Source: Halobacteriovorax sp.
Lineage (GTDB): Bacteria; Bdellovibrionota; Bacteriovoracia; Bacteriovoracales; Bacteriovoracaceae
Reading direction: 5' to 3'
NCBI GenBank assembly: GCA_002686115.1
Contig: NZAF01000056.1
Coordinates: 13,127 to 27,585, forward strand
DNA: 14,459 bases
Positions 1-6,385 of this stretch are shown piece by piece; the stretch's first letter is position 1, and every line of letters starts with the position of its first letter. The notes under the pieces were generated by a model, which searched no databases, was not told where the DNA came from, and was given only the letters and a program-made list of their open reading frames with translations. Both the position numbers and the translations under genes were made by a program.

Positions 1-713
1 GCACTAAAACCTTGATGTACAGAGCAGTAACCATACCAAAGAATAACCTTTGCCTTATCAATTTGTTCTGGAGTTAATCCACCATTTAACATATTAGGGT
101 TGTAAATAACCATGTCTTCTAGCGGTATCCCCATTTCAAAACATGTATTTCTTCCTAAGTGTTGATCAGGAAAGAAAAGAAGTTTCTGCCCTTGGCTAAA
201 TGCCCATTCAATAATTTTTTTCGCATTGGAGGAAGTACAGATACTTCCATCATTTTCACCAACAAATGACTTAAGGGTAGCCGCACAATTAATATAAGTA
301 ATAGGAACAATCTTGTCTTCAGTTGAGGACTTCATAAAGTTCCATGCCTTATCAATTTCTTCACGGTTTGCCATGTCGGCCATTGAACAACCAGCATTCA
401 TATCGGGAAGAATAACTGTTTGATGTGGTTTTGAAAGTATGTCTGCAGTTTCTGCCATGAAGTGAACGCCACAAAAAATGATATAGGGCTTATCAAGATT
501 CACGGCATCTACTGCAAGCTTTAAAGAGTCACCTCGATAATCTGCAAATTCGATGACATCATCTTGTTGATAATGATGGCCTAGAACAACGACTTGATCC
601 TTTAGTTCTTCTTTGATCGCTCTAAGTTCTTTAAGAACCTCTTCGTCACTGAGCTCGGCCTCTGTGATAATTGGTTCGTGATCATCTTTTGTATTTGCGT
701 AAAGATCTAGCAT
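1..713 (-). CDS. nadA: Quinolinate synthase NadA (C-terminus beyond window)
   Basis: Condenses iminoaspartate with dihydroxyacetone phosphate to quinolinate in de novo NAD synthesis, using a 4Fe-4S cluster. Translating the minus strand from the ATG at 713 gives 237 residues with no stop before the window edge. Family motifs appear in order: GHHYQ (about residue 45), FCGVHFMAE (about 80), DMNAGCSMAD with the first cluster cysteine, YINCAA, CTSSNA, FPDQHLGRNT, and near the edge GYCSVH with the second cluster cysteine. The third cluster cysteine (CPxM region) would lie outside the window. An AGAGG about 9 bases upstream of the ATG supports the start. NadA proteins are usually 300-370 residues, so roughly a third is missing only because of the window. 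The gene stands alone here, without nadB or nadC beside it. The family call is very secure. Confidence 0.96.
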   Translation of the reverse strand, partial: MLDLYANTKDDHEPIITEAELSDEEVLKELRAIKEELKDQVVVLGHHYQQDDVIEFADYRGDSLKLAVDAVNLDKPYIIFCGVHFMAETADILSKPHQTVILPDMNAGCSMADMANREEIDKAWNFMKSSTEDKIVPITYINCAATLKSFVGENDGSICTSSNAKKIIEWAFSQGQKLLFFPDQHLGRNTCFEMGIPLEDMVIYNPNMLNGGLTPEQIDKAKVILWYGYCSVHQGFS

Positions 714-931
714 AATAAAAACCTCTGTTGTCACATATATAACGATATAAAATGGTTTTTACTAGTTTATGATGATAGATTTCTTATACATTATTGAATT
801 ATGAATATTTGCCATGCAGCAATTGCAACAATGCCTTAGATGCTATTAATTTCTTAACTTTTTCTTGTAATTTTGTAAGAGCTACTAACTTGTCGAGTAG
901 CTCTTTTGATAGGGGAGTGACTTGGGTAAAA
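714..931. other. Intergenic region upstream of nadA
   Basis: This 218-base AT-rich gap separates nadA from the 3' end of the rhodanese gene. It should carry the nadA promoter on the minus strand, but no single -35/-10 pair stands out; CATAAT- and TATATC-like hexamers are present at several places. It also contains the 8-bp palindrome GCAATTGC near 820-827 and the hairpin at 877-905, listed separately. No small gene was recognised. Confidence 0.5.
877..907. terminator. Hairpin downstream of the rhodanese gene
   Basis: A perfect 10-bp inverted repeat (AAGAGCTACT at 877-886, AGTAGCTCTT at 896-905) encloses a 9-base loop. It lies 27 bases past the rhodanese stop codon, where a terminator is expected. 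Read on the minus strand, the tail after the stem is ACAAAATT, a poor U-tract. Read on the plus strand the stem ends in TTTT. It may be a weak or bidirectional terminator. Confidence 0.55.
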
Positions 932-1252
932 TTATCTTAGTATAGGGAAGCCATTTTCGTCCCATGCTAGTATTCCGCCCTCTATATTCGATAGGTTAGA
1001 GTACCCTTCTTGCATAAGAATTTGACAGGCTTGGAGACTTCTTTTTCCGCTTCTGCAGTGAATAAGAATCTTTGCGTCTTTGTCTTTTAAAATTTCAGAA
1101 TATTGATTTTGAAAGTCACTAAGTGGAATTAGTTTAGCTTGTTCAATTCTCGCCTCATCCCATTCACCTTGTTCGCGACAATCAATGAGGGTTATATCAG
1201 CATTATTATCTAATAGTTCCTTCAGTTCAGAAACAGTAACATTATGAATCAT
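932..1252 (-). CDS. Single-domain rhodanese-like sulfurtransferase
   Basis: A 106-residue single rhodanese domain, similar in size to GlpE/PspE-type enzymes, probably cytoplasmic since no signal peptide is seen. Such enzymes carry a persulfide on the active-site cysteine and pass sulfur to thiol or cyanide acceptors; the physiological acceptor cannot be told here. Visible motifs are LIDCREQGEWDEARI (residues 22-36, the usual D-x-R-x3-E/D-x3-G/A-H/R-I region) and the active-site loop HCRSGKRS with catalytic Cys66, then GYSNLSNIEGGILAW, typical of the C-terminal half. The open frame extends upstream to 1417, but the start at 1252 is chosen because AAAGGAG lies 6-7 bases before it and because the extension is not rhodanese-like and would cover the divergent frmA promoter. 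Divergent from frmAB. Confidence 0.9.
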   Translation of the reverse strand: MIHNVTVSELKELLDNNADITLIDCREQGEWDEARIEQAKLIPLSDFQNQYSEILKDKDAKILIHCRSGKRSLQACQILMQEGYSNLSNIEGGILAWDENGFPILR

Positions 1253-1282
1253 AATTTCTCCTTTAAGCAATTTAATATTAAC

Positions 1283-1313
1283 TTTATAGCAAAAAAAAAT
1301 CATCATAAAAATA
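1283..1313 (-). promoter_or_regulatory. Possible promoter of the rhodanese gene
   Basis: On the minus strand a TATAAA hexamer (1283-1288) lies about 30 bases before the start codon and is preceded by a run of nine T. The -35 region is poor (TTTTTA), so the assignment rests mainly on the -10-like element and its position. Confidence 0.3.
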
Positions 1314-1334
1314 CTTCGAGAAGTGTAGTGATTT

Positions 1335-1359
1335 AGTCTAGATACGAAGACCTTAGACT
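1335..1359. promoter_or_regulatory. Inverted repeat next to the frmA -35 element
   Basis: AGTCTA (1335-1340) and TAGACT (1354-1359) form perfect 6-bp arms separated by 13 bases. The right arm touches the -35 hexamer of the frmA promoter and the element sits between divergent genes, as an operator would. The arms are short, and no regulator gene is linked in the window. Confidence 0.35.
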
Positions 1360-1387
1360 TGAGTAGTGTCAGTGTATGAAATATAAT
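1359..1387 (+). promoter_or_regulatory. Sigma70-like promoter of frmAB
   Basis: TTGAGT (1359-1364) and a consensus TATAAT (1382-1387) are separated by 17 bases. The ribosome binding site AAGGA (1404-1408) follows and the frmA ATG is at 1416, giving a 5' leader of about 20 bases. This is the best promoter match in the window. Confidence 0.7.
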
Positions 1388-1415
1388 CTGCAAAAATTCA
1401 AACAAGGAAAGAACC

Positions 1416-2552
1416 ATGGAAAAGAAGACAATGAAAGTTAAAGCGGCAGTTGCTTGGGCAGCAAATGAGCCATTAAAAATTGAAGAAGTTGATCTTGAAA
1501 TGCCTAAAAAAGGTGAAGTCCTCGTAAAGATTCATGCAACAGGTGTTTGTCATACAGACGCATATACATTATCAGGGCAAGATCCTGAAGGACTATTCCC
1601 AGTGATTTTAGGACATGAAGGTGGTGGAGTTGTTGAGGCCGTAGGTGAAGGTGTGACAACTTTAAAAAAAGGTGATCATGTTATTCCTTTATACACTGCT
1701 GAGTGTGGTGAGTGTAAGTTTTGTAAGTCAGGAAAAACAAATCTTTGTTCAAGTGTTAGAGAAACACAAGGTCGTGGCTTAATGCCAGATGGCACGAGTC
1801 GTTTTTCAAAAGATGGAAAGATGATTCATCACTATATGGGGACTTCAACATTTTCTGAATATACAGTACTACCTGAGGTTTCTCTTGCAAAAATTAGTTC
1901 AGAGGCTCCTCTTGATAAAGTTTGTCTTCTCGGTTGCGGAGTGACGACAGGTATTGGAGCTGTTTTTAATACTGCTAAAGTAGAAGAGGGTGCAACCATC
2001 GCAGTCTTTGGTTTAGGTGGAATTGGTCTTTCAGTTATTCAAGGTGCAAAGATGGCAAAAGCCGGACGAATTATCGCTATTGATATTAATGATGATAAAT
2101 TTGAAATGGCAAAGAAGTTTGGAGCGACTGATTTTGTTAATCCAAAAAAGTACGACAAACCGATTCAAGAAGTCATTGTAGAGATGACTGAAGGTGGAGT
2201 TGATTATTCATTTGAGTGTGTCGGAAATGTTGAGCTTATGCGATCAGCTCTTGAGTGTTGTCATAAAGGTTGGGGAGAGTCGATCATTATTGGTGTTGCT
2301 GGAGCAGGTCAGGAGATTAGCACAAGACCTTTTCAACTCGTGACTGGAAGAGTGTGGCGTGGAAGTGCGTTTGGAGGAGTGAAAGGAAGAACTGAGCTTC
2401 CGGGATATGTTGATCGTTACATGAGTGGTGATATCAATCTTGATGATCTTGTTACATTTAAGCTTCCTCTTGAAAAAATTAATGAGGCCTTTGATCTTAT
2501 GCATGAAGGTAAGAGTATTAGAACAGTCATTGATTTTTCGATGGAGTCATAG
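1416..2552 (+). CDS. frmA: S-(hydroxymethyl)glutathione dehydrogenase (class III ADH)
   Basis: Oxidises S-hydroxymethylglutathione, formed from formaldehyde and glutathione, to S-formylglutathione with NAD+; the family can also reduce S-nitrosoglutathione. Its 378 residues match the usual class III length. Catalytic zinc ligands are Cys45 (GVCHTDAY), His67 (LGHEGGG) and Cys174 (LLGCGVTTG). The structural zinc site is Cys97, Cys100, Cys103 and Cys111. The Rossmann motif GLGGIG (199-204) is followed by Asp223, fitting NAD+. The stretch QGRGLMPDGTSRF and the Arg at 116 are characteristic of the glutathione-dependent class. The ATG at 1416 is preferred for its AAGGA site 7 bases upstream, although ATG 1431 would align better with family starts. 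Its stop codon abuts the frmB start, so the two genes are co-transcribed. No frmR-type repressor gene is next to it. Confidence 0.97.
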   Translation: MEKKTMKVKAAVAWAANEPLKIEEVDLEMPKKGEVLVKIHATGVCHTDAYTLSGQDPEGLFPVILGHEGGGVVEAVGEGVTTLKKGDHVIPLYTAECGECKFCKSGKTNLCSSVRETQGRGLMPDGTSRFSKDGKMIHHYMGTSTFSEYTVLPEVSLAKISSEAPLDKVCLLGCGVTTGIGAVFNTAKVEEGATIAVFGLGGIGLSVIQGAKMAKAGRIIAIDINDDKFEMAKKFGATDFVNPKKYDKPIQEVIVEMTEGGVDYSFECVGNVELMRSALECCHKGWGESIIIGVAGAGQEISTRPFQLVTGRVWRGSAFGGVKGRTELPGYVDRYMSGDINLDDLVTFKLPLEKINEAFDLMHEGKSIRTVIDFSMES

Positions 2553-3401
2553 ATGTCAGGAAATTACGAAATTTTAAAAAGCCACGTAACTTTTGGTGGG
2601 AAAACTGTTTTTTGTGAACACCAAAGTAGTTCAACAAAAACAAAGATGAAGTTTTCTGCTTTTCTACCAAAAGAAATTGCAGAGATTGAACATGCGATTG
2701 TTTGGCTCTCTGGCTTAACTTGTAATGAAGAAAACTTTATTACTAAAGCTGGTGCTCAAAGATATTTAAAAGATACAAATACGATGATTATTTGCCCAGA
2801 CACTTCACCTCGAGGCTTAGGAATTGAGGGGGAAGATGATAGTTACGACTTTGGTAGTGGTGCTGGCTTCTATGTTAATGCAACAGAAGGTGATTATAGA
2901 ACTAATTATCAGATGTATGATTATATTTCTAAAGATCTTGTATCACTTTTAAAGAATGACTTTGGTGTAAAAAAGATCTCTATCATGGGGCACTCGATGG
3001 GTGGACATGGAGCTCTTGTTTTAGGCCTAAGAGAAGAAGGTACTTTTGAATCTATCTCTGCCTTTTCACCGATTGTTAACCCTGTCTCTTGTCCATGGGG
3101 GCAAAAGGCATTTAAGGGTTACCTTGGAGACGATAAAGATAAGTGGAAAGAGTATGATGCATGCGAATTAATTGGGAAAGGATTAAAAACTAAGCATGAG
3201 ATTCTTGTTGATCAAGGTTTAGGGGATGAGTTTTTAGAAAAAGAACTGCTCACTAATAATTTAAAGAATGTCTGTGAATCAGAGGGCCAATCTCTAAGAC
3301 TATTTTTTAGAGAAGGTTATGATCATAGTTATTATTTTATTAGTTCATTTATTGGAGACCATATAAAATTTCATTTAGAAAAATTAGGAAGTGACTCTTA
3401 G
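2553..3401 (+). CDS. frmB: S-formylglutathione hydrolase
   Basis: Hydrolyses S-formylglutathione to formate and glutathione, the second step of glutathione-dependent formaldehyde removal. The product is a cytoplasmic alpha/beta hydrolase of 282 residues, the usual esterase D/FGH length. The nucleophile is Ser148 in GHSMGGHGAL, the likely acid is Asp225 in DQGLGDEFL, and the catalytic His258 lies in GYDHSYYF. Other family signatures are WLSGLTCNEENF (51-62), DTSPRG (83-88) and SAFSPIVNP (169-177). The ATG directly follows the frmA stop (TAGATG), with GGAG at 2543-2546 inside the frmA end, so translation is probably coupled. The symbol fghA is also used for this family. The stop codon sits inside the operon terminator. 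Confidence 0.96.
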   Translation: MSGNYEILKSHVTFGGKTVFCEHQSSSTKTKMKFSAFLPKEIAEIEHAIVWLSGLTCNEENFITKAGAQRYLKDTNTMIICPDTSPRGLGIEGEDDSYDFGSGAGFYVNATEGDYRTNYQMYDYISKDLVSLLKNDFGVKKISIMGHSMGGHGALVLGLREEGTFESISAFSPIVNPVSCPWGQKAFKGYLGDDKDKWKEYDACELIGKGLKTKHEILVDQGLGDEFLEKELLTNNLKNVCESEGQSLRLFFREGYDHSYYFISSFIGDHIKFHLEKLGSDS

Positions 3402-3416
3402 CGAGTCACTTTTTTT
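3389..3416 (+). terminator. Rho-independent terminator of frmAB
   Basis: A perfect 9-bp stem (AAGTGACTC at 3389-3397, GAGTCACTT at 3403-3411) with a 5-base loop is followed by T through 3416. The left arm encodes the last frmB codons and the stop codon TAG (3399-3401) lies in the loop. Confidence 0.9.
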
Positions 3417-3450
3417 ATTTAATTAATTGGAATTCTCACATAAATCAGTC

Positions 3451-4347
3451 ATGATTAATGACATGTTTAAAATACTAAAAATTTATACTTTCATCATTTG
3501 GCAAGTAGTCGCGATTGCTACAGAAGACGACTTTAATGTAGAAAAGGTTAAGAATACATATCTCGAATTAAAAGATAAGAGATTTTTACTTCTACCTCAT
3601 AAGGGCAACTTCTTATTGCCCATATCCTATAATCACAAAGCAAGAGAGAATTCTTCACGATCAGTTCTTTTAAACGAATTTCCTGAAAGAGGGCGCTATA
3701 ATAAGGAGCTTGAAACGGAATTCCAGATATCATTTTCTATTAATATCTTCTCAGACATCCTAGGAAGTGATTATGATTTTTATCTGGGATATACTCATCA
3801 CTCTTGGTGGCAGGTTTACAATAAAAATTGGTCAAGGCCTTTTAGAGAAACAAATTACAATCCAGAATTTTTCTTTAGAAAGGTTTATTCTGTTAAGGGT
3901 GATTCCAATAGCATTCAGCTTGTCTTAAATGATATGGGTTATCAGCATCAATCTAATGGTCAAATCCAAGAGCTCTCTAGAAGTTGGGATAGAATATATA
4001 TAAGACAGATTTATTCTTGGAAAAGACTACTTTTTACGCTTAATCTTTGGCACCGAATGTCTGATGATATTGATGATAACCCTGATATTCAAAGATATCT
4101 TGGTTATGGAGAGTTAAGTATTGATTATAGATTTAAAAAAGCAATGGCCGGAATCAGAATCATTCCAGGTGATCGATACGCTGGAGCAGAACTTTCTTAT
4201 AGCTATCCTTTACAAGATAATATTAGATTTTTTACAAAAGCTTTTTATGGATATGGTAATTCTTTAATAGATTATAATAATAAAAATAGGCGACTCGGAA
4301 TTGGTTTTATTTTAACTGATCCACGTACGCTTGATTATTCAAAATAA
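3451..4347 (+). CDS. pldA: Outer-membrane phospholipase A (OMPLA/PldA)
   Basis: A calcium-dependent outer-membrane beta-barrel hydrolase that cleaves acyl chains from phospholipids and is active as a dimer in the known family. From ATG 3451 it is 298 residues, with an N-terminal hydrophobic stretch (about 11-23) after KILK and a plausible cleavage after AIA. Strong matches to E. coli PldA are YTHHSWWQ (114-121), RPFRETNYNPEFFF (129-142), YQHQSNG (164-170), SRSWDRIY (176-183), DDNPDIQRYLGY (208-219), YAGAELSYSYP (243-253) and GYGNSLIDYNNK (267-278). The active site His166 and Ser168 are present. The third member, Asn156 in E. coli, is Asp180 here. The start is uncertain: TTG 3427, ATG 3451 and ATG 3463 are all possible and none has a clear ribosome binding site. 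It lies directly behind the frmAB terminator with no obvious promoter. Confidence 0.93.
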   Translation: MINDMFKILKIYTFIIWQVVAIATEDDFNVEKVKNTYLELKDKRFLLLPHKGNFLLPISYNHKARENSSRSVLLNEFPERGRYNKELETEFQISFSINIFSDILGSDYDFYLGYTHHSWWQVYNKNWSRPFRETNYNPEFFFRKVYSVKGDSNSIQLVLNDMGYQHQSNGQIQELSRSWDRIYIRQIYSWKRLLFTLNLWHRMSDDIDDNPDIQRYLGYGELSIDYRFKKAMAGIRIIPGDRYAGAELSYSYPLQDNIRFFTKAFYGYGNSLIDYNNKNRRLGIGFILTDPRTLDYSK

Positions 4348-4373
4348 TTCTTCATTTTTTGCCCCTACAAAGT

Positions 4374-4402
4374 TTGACGATGTGTGTTTGATTCTCTAAC
4401 AT
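4374..4402 (+). promoter_or_regulatory. Probable parAB promoter
   Basis: TTGACG (4374-4379) and TAACAT (4397-4402) are 17 bases apart, 49 bases before the parA ATG. A TATAGT hexamer at 4408-4413 is an alternative -10 without a good partner. The placement leaves the TTGATCAA repeats within the transcribed leader. Confidence 0.5.
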
Positions 4403-4420
4403 TTTTATATAGTGATAATT

Positions 4421-4438
4421 TTGATCAAGGTTGATCAA
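4421..4438. repeat. Tandem TTGATCAA palindromes before parA
   Basis: Two identical perfect 8-bp palindromes, TTGATCAA at 4421-4428 and 4431-4438, sit exactly 10 bases apart, about one DNA turn. They end at the parA ribosome binding site (AAAAGGAG, 4437-4444) and lie just downstream of the likely promoter. That position fits an autoregulatory operator or a ParB-type binding site. No protein is known to bind it from the sequence alone. Confidence 0.55.
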
Positions 4439-4450
4439 AAAGGAGAATCC

Positions 4451-5224
4451 ATGGAAGTGATTACAGTCGCCAATAATAAAGGCGGTGTAGGGAAAACGAT
4501 GCAGTGCTATCAACTGGCCTGCCATCTTGCAAGTAAAGGTAACAAAGTACTCGTTATCGACCTTGATTCACAGGCGAACTTAAGTTCAACTTTTAATCTA
4601 CAAATTCAAAGAACTCTTATTCCAGAGTGGCTTATCGGTGACGTTACAATTGAAGACGTTATTGTGCCTTCAGAGGGTAAGGGGAAATTACATAAGAATA
4701 TTACTGTCATTCCTTCAAGCAGACATATGGCATCTCTTTCTAAACTTCTTATTCTTTCTGAAGGTGAAATCAGAAAAGAAGCTGGAAGAAAAGAGAGACT
4801 TATGAGACTTAGACTCGAGCAAGCTCAGGGTATGTTTGATTATGTCATTATCGACACTCCTCCAATGCTTGGCGATGAGCTTATTATGTCACTTGTAGCT
4901 TCAAATAAAATTTTAATTCCAACTCAAGCACAGGACTACTCAATTGATGGTCTTGAAGAGTTGATGGATACATTTGAAATTATCAAAGAAACTGAAAACC
5001 CAGGTCTTGAATTTGCAATTATTCCTTCAATGGTTAACGGTAGAAGAAAAATTGAAAGACAGAGGCTTGAGGAGCTTTCGACAATGTTTAAGGTGACTCC
5101 ACCTATTAGAAACCTTGTTCAGATGCAAGAGTCTATTTCTACGAAAAGACCAATCTGTGCGATGGGGAAAAAGTCGAGAGGACGTCAGGATTATAATCAA
5201 CTTTGGGAGTCTTTAGGTCTTTGA
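4451..5224 (+). CDS. parA: ParA family partition ATPase
   Basis: A 257-residue Walker-type ATPase of the ParA/MinD superfamily that in known systems binds DNA non-specifically and drives movement of ParB-DNA complexes or other cargo. It has the deviant Walker A motif NNKGGVGKT (8-16, signature Lys10 and Lys15), the A' region VLVIDLDSQANLS (33-45), and Walker B-like YVIIDTPP (131-138). It lacks the extra N-terminal helix-turn-helix domain of P1-type plasmid ParA and so resembles the short chromosomal or type Ib form. The open frame begins at 4412, but ATG 4451 is chosen because AAAAGGAG precedes it by 6 bases and the family N-terminus starts there. Followed after 109 bases by parB on the same strand. 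The locus has none of the usual gidA/gidB/rnpA origin neighbours. Confidence 0.93.
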   Translation: MEVITVANNKGGVGKTMQCYQLACHLASKGNKVLVIDLDSQANLSSTFNLQIQRTLIPEWLIGDVTIEDVIVPSEGKGKLHKNITVIPSSRHMASLSKLLILSEGEIRKEAGRKERLMRLRLEQAQGMFDYVIIDTPPMLGDELIMSLVASNKILIPTQAQDYSIDGLEELMDTFEIIKETENPGLEFAIIPSMVNGRRKIERQRLEELSTMFKVTPPIRNLVQMQESISTKRPICAMGKKSRGRQDYNQLWESLGL

Positions 5225-5236
5225 GACTTATGAGAC

Positions 5237-5270
5237 ACACGGACTGGGCACACGGATGTGCCTGTCTTTT
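5237..5270 (+). terminator. Hairpin between parA and parB
   Basis: GGCACA (5247-5252) and TGTGCC (5257-5262) form a 6-bp stem with a 4-base loop, followed by TGTCTTTT. The 5' side carries CACACGGA twice (5236-5243 and 5249-5256), the second copy being inside the hairpin. It could be an attenuating terminator that lowers parB expression, an RNA processing site, or a DNA site; the U-tract is only moderate. Confidence 0.5.
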
Positions 5271-5333
5271 ATATTATTCAGCAGGCGCTCGAGGATGAGT
5301 CATGCTTGTTTCAAGGAAGAATAAGGATAAAAA

Positions 5334-6215
5334 ATGGCAAAAGATTTTGCTCCAAGGGTATCAAAAAGAAAAAGAAAGACAATTGATCTCACAGAAAGCT
5401 TAGATACTTCAAAATTTAAATTAAGAGATGAAAGATTATTAGAAGGTGCAAAGTTAGATGAAATGTACCTTGCTGATATTAACGTTAAAGAGCAGGTGAG
5501 AACAAAGTTTAATGATGCCTCTTTAAAAGAACTTTCTGAAAATATTAAAGCTAATGGGCTTATTCAGCCATTAGTTGTTCACCGTGATAAGCGTGGAGTA
5601 AACACTCTTATTTGTGGTGAAAGAAGATACAGAGCAATGACACTTATTAAAATGCAAAAGTGTCCTGTATTTATTATCGAAAATAAGTCTGAACAAGAAC
5701 TTATGGCGATTCAATTCTCTGAAAACTCTTCAAGAGAAGCGCTTCACTATATTGATAAGGCCGATGGGATTTTAAATTACCAAAAGGCTACAAAGGCAAG
5801 TGAGAGAAAGATTCAAGCAGCACTTGGAATTTCAAAGTCAGAGGTACATAGAAGTCTGATGATTGCAAAGATGCCAAAGAGACTTAAAGAAGCTGCAAAG
5901 AAATATGATCTAGAAAAGTATGTTCTTTTAGAGCTTGATGCTCTAGATAAAGGTGCTCTTAAGACAAAGCTGACTAAACTAGTGACAACTGGCCAGATAA
6001 CTAAGAGAGCTCAATTAAAGAAAGCGATCAAGGAAGGTGGTGTTGTCGCCGCTGGTAAGAAGACGGTGAGAAAAGCTCCTGTTGGCAGAGGTGTTTCAGC
6101 GAATGCCCTACTTAAGGCATTGAATTCACATAGTAAAGGTAAGAAGCTCGATAAGAAGACTCGTCAGGCCATTGATGAATTATTGAAAGAGGCACAGGAT
6201 ATCGTCGATTTATAG
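5334..6215 (+). CDS. parB: ParB family partition protein
   Basis: A 293-residue ParB/Spo0J-type protein. In the family it loads at parS sites, slides as a CTP-dependent clamp and stimulates ParA. Order of parts: a basic N-terminal tail with KRKRK (11-15), a ParB N-terminal nuclease-like domain from about 41 to 135 with GLIQPLVV (75-82), the CTP-binding motif GERRYRAM (95-102, canonical GERRxRA) and ENSSREAL (130-137, canonical ENxxRxxL), then a helix-turn-helix around 157-178, and a basic linker leading to a helical C-terminal segment (about 255-293) that may dimerise. AAGGA lies 6 bases before the ATG. No palindrome resembling the classical TGTTTCACGTGAAACA parS occurs in the window. A strong terminator follows, so parAB forms its own unit. 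Confidence 0.92.
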   Translation: MAKDFAPRVSKRKRKTIDLTESLDTSKFKLRDERLLEGAKLDEMYLADINVKEQVRTKFNDASLKELSENIKANGLIQPLVVHRDKRGVNTLICGERRYRAMTLIKMQKCPVFIIENKSEQELMAIQFSENSSREALHYIDKADGILNYQKATKASERKIQAALGISKSEVHRSLMIAKMPKRLKEAAKKYDLEKYVLLELDALDKGALKTKLTKLVTTGQITKRAQLKKAIKEGGVVAAGKKTVRKAPVGRGVSANALLKALNSHSKGKKLDKKTRQAIDELLKEAQDIVDL

Positions 6216-6278
6216 ACTGACTTTCTTAGTATCTTTTACAAAAACTCATAAATAATTACATTTTACCCTTATAGATTT

Positions 6279-6306
6279 AGCAGGATTGATTAATCCTGCT
6301 TTTTTT
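6279..6306 (+). terminator. Rho-independent terminator after parB
   Basis: A perfect 9-bp stem (AGCAGGATT at 6279-6287, AATCCTGCT at 6292-6300) with the loop GATT is followed by a run of T to 6306. It lies 63 bases past the parB stop codon and closes the parAB unit. Confidence 0.9.
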
Positions 6307-6331
6307 ATGAAAATAATACTTGGCAGGATGC

Positions 6332-6360
6332 TTGCAATCTAAAGCATAGAAGAATTTAAT
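6332..6360 (+). promoter_or_regulatory. Probable promoter of the exported-protein gene
   Basis: TTGCAA (6332-6337) and TTTAAT (6355-6360) are separated by 17 bases. The pair lies between the parB terminator and the ribosome binding site AGGGGA (6374-6379), giving a leader of roughly 20 bases. Confidence 0.5.
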
Positions 6361-6385
6361 TTCTTCGTGATTTAGGGGACATACT

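Noticed and set aside
1253..1417. N-terminal extension of the rhodanese reading frame up to 1417
   Set aside because: It would cover the frmA promoter and overlap the frmA start by two bases, the extra residues are not rhodanese-like, and a strong AAAGGAG site precedes the internal ATG at 1252.
4348..6215. Classical parS site near parAB
   Set aside because: No CACGTG core or TGTTTCACGTGAAACA-like palindrome was found anywhere in the window, so no parS is called.
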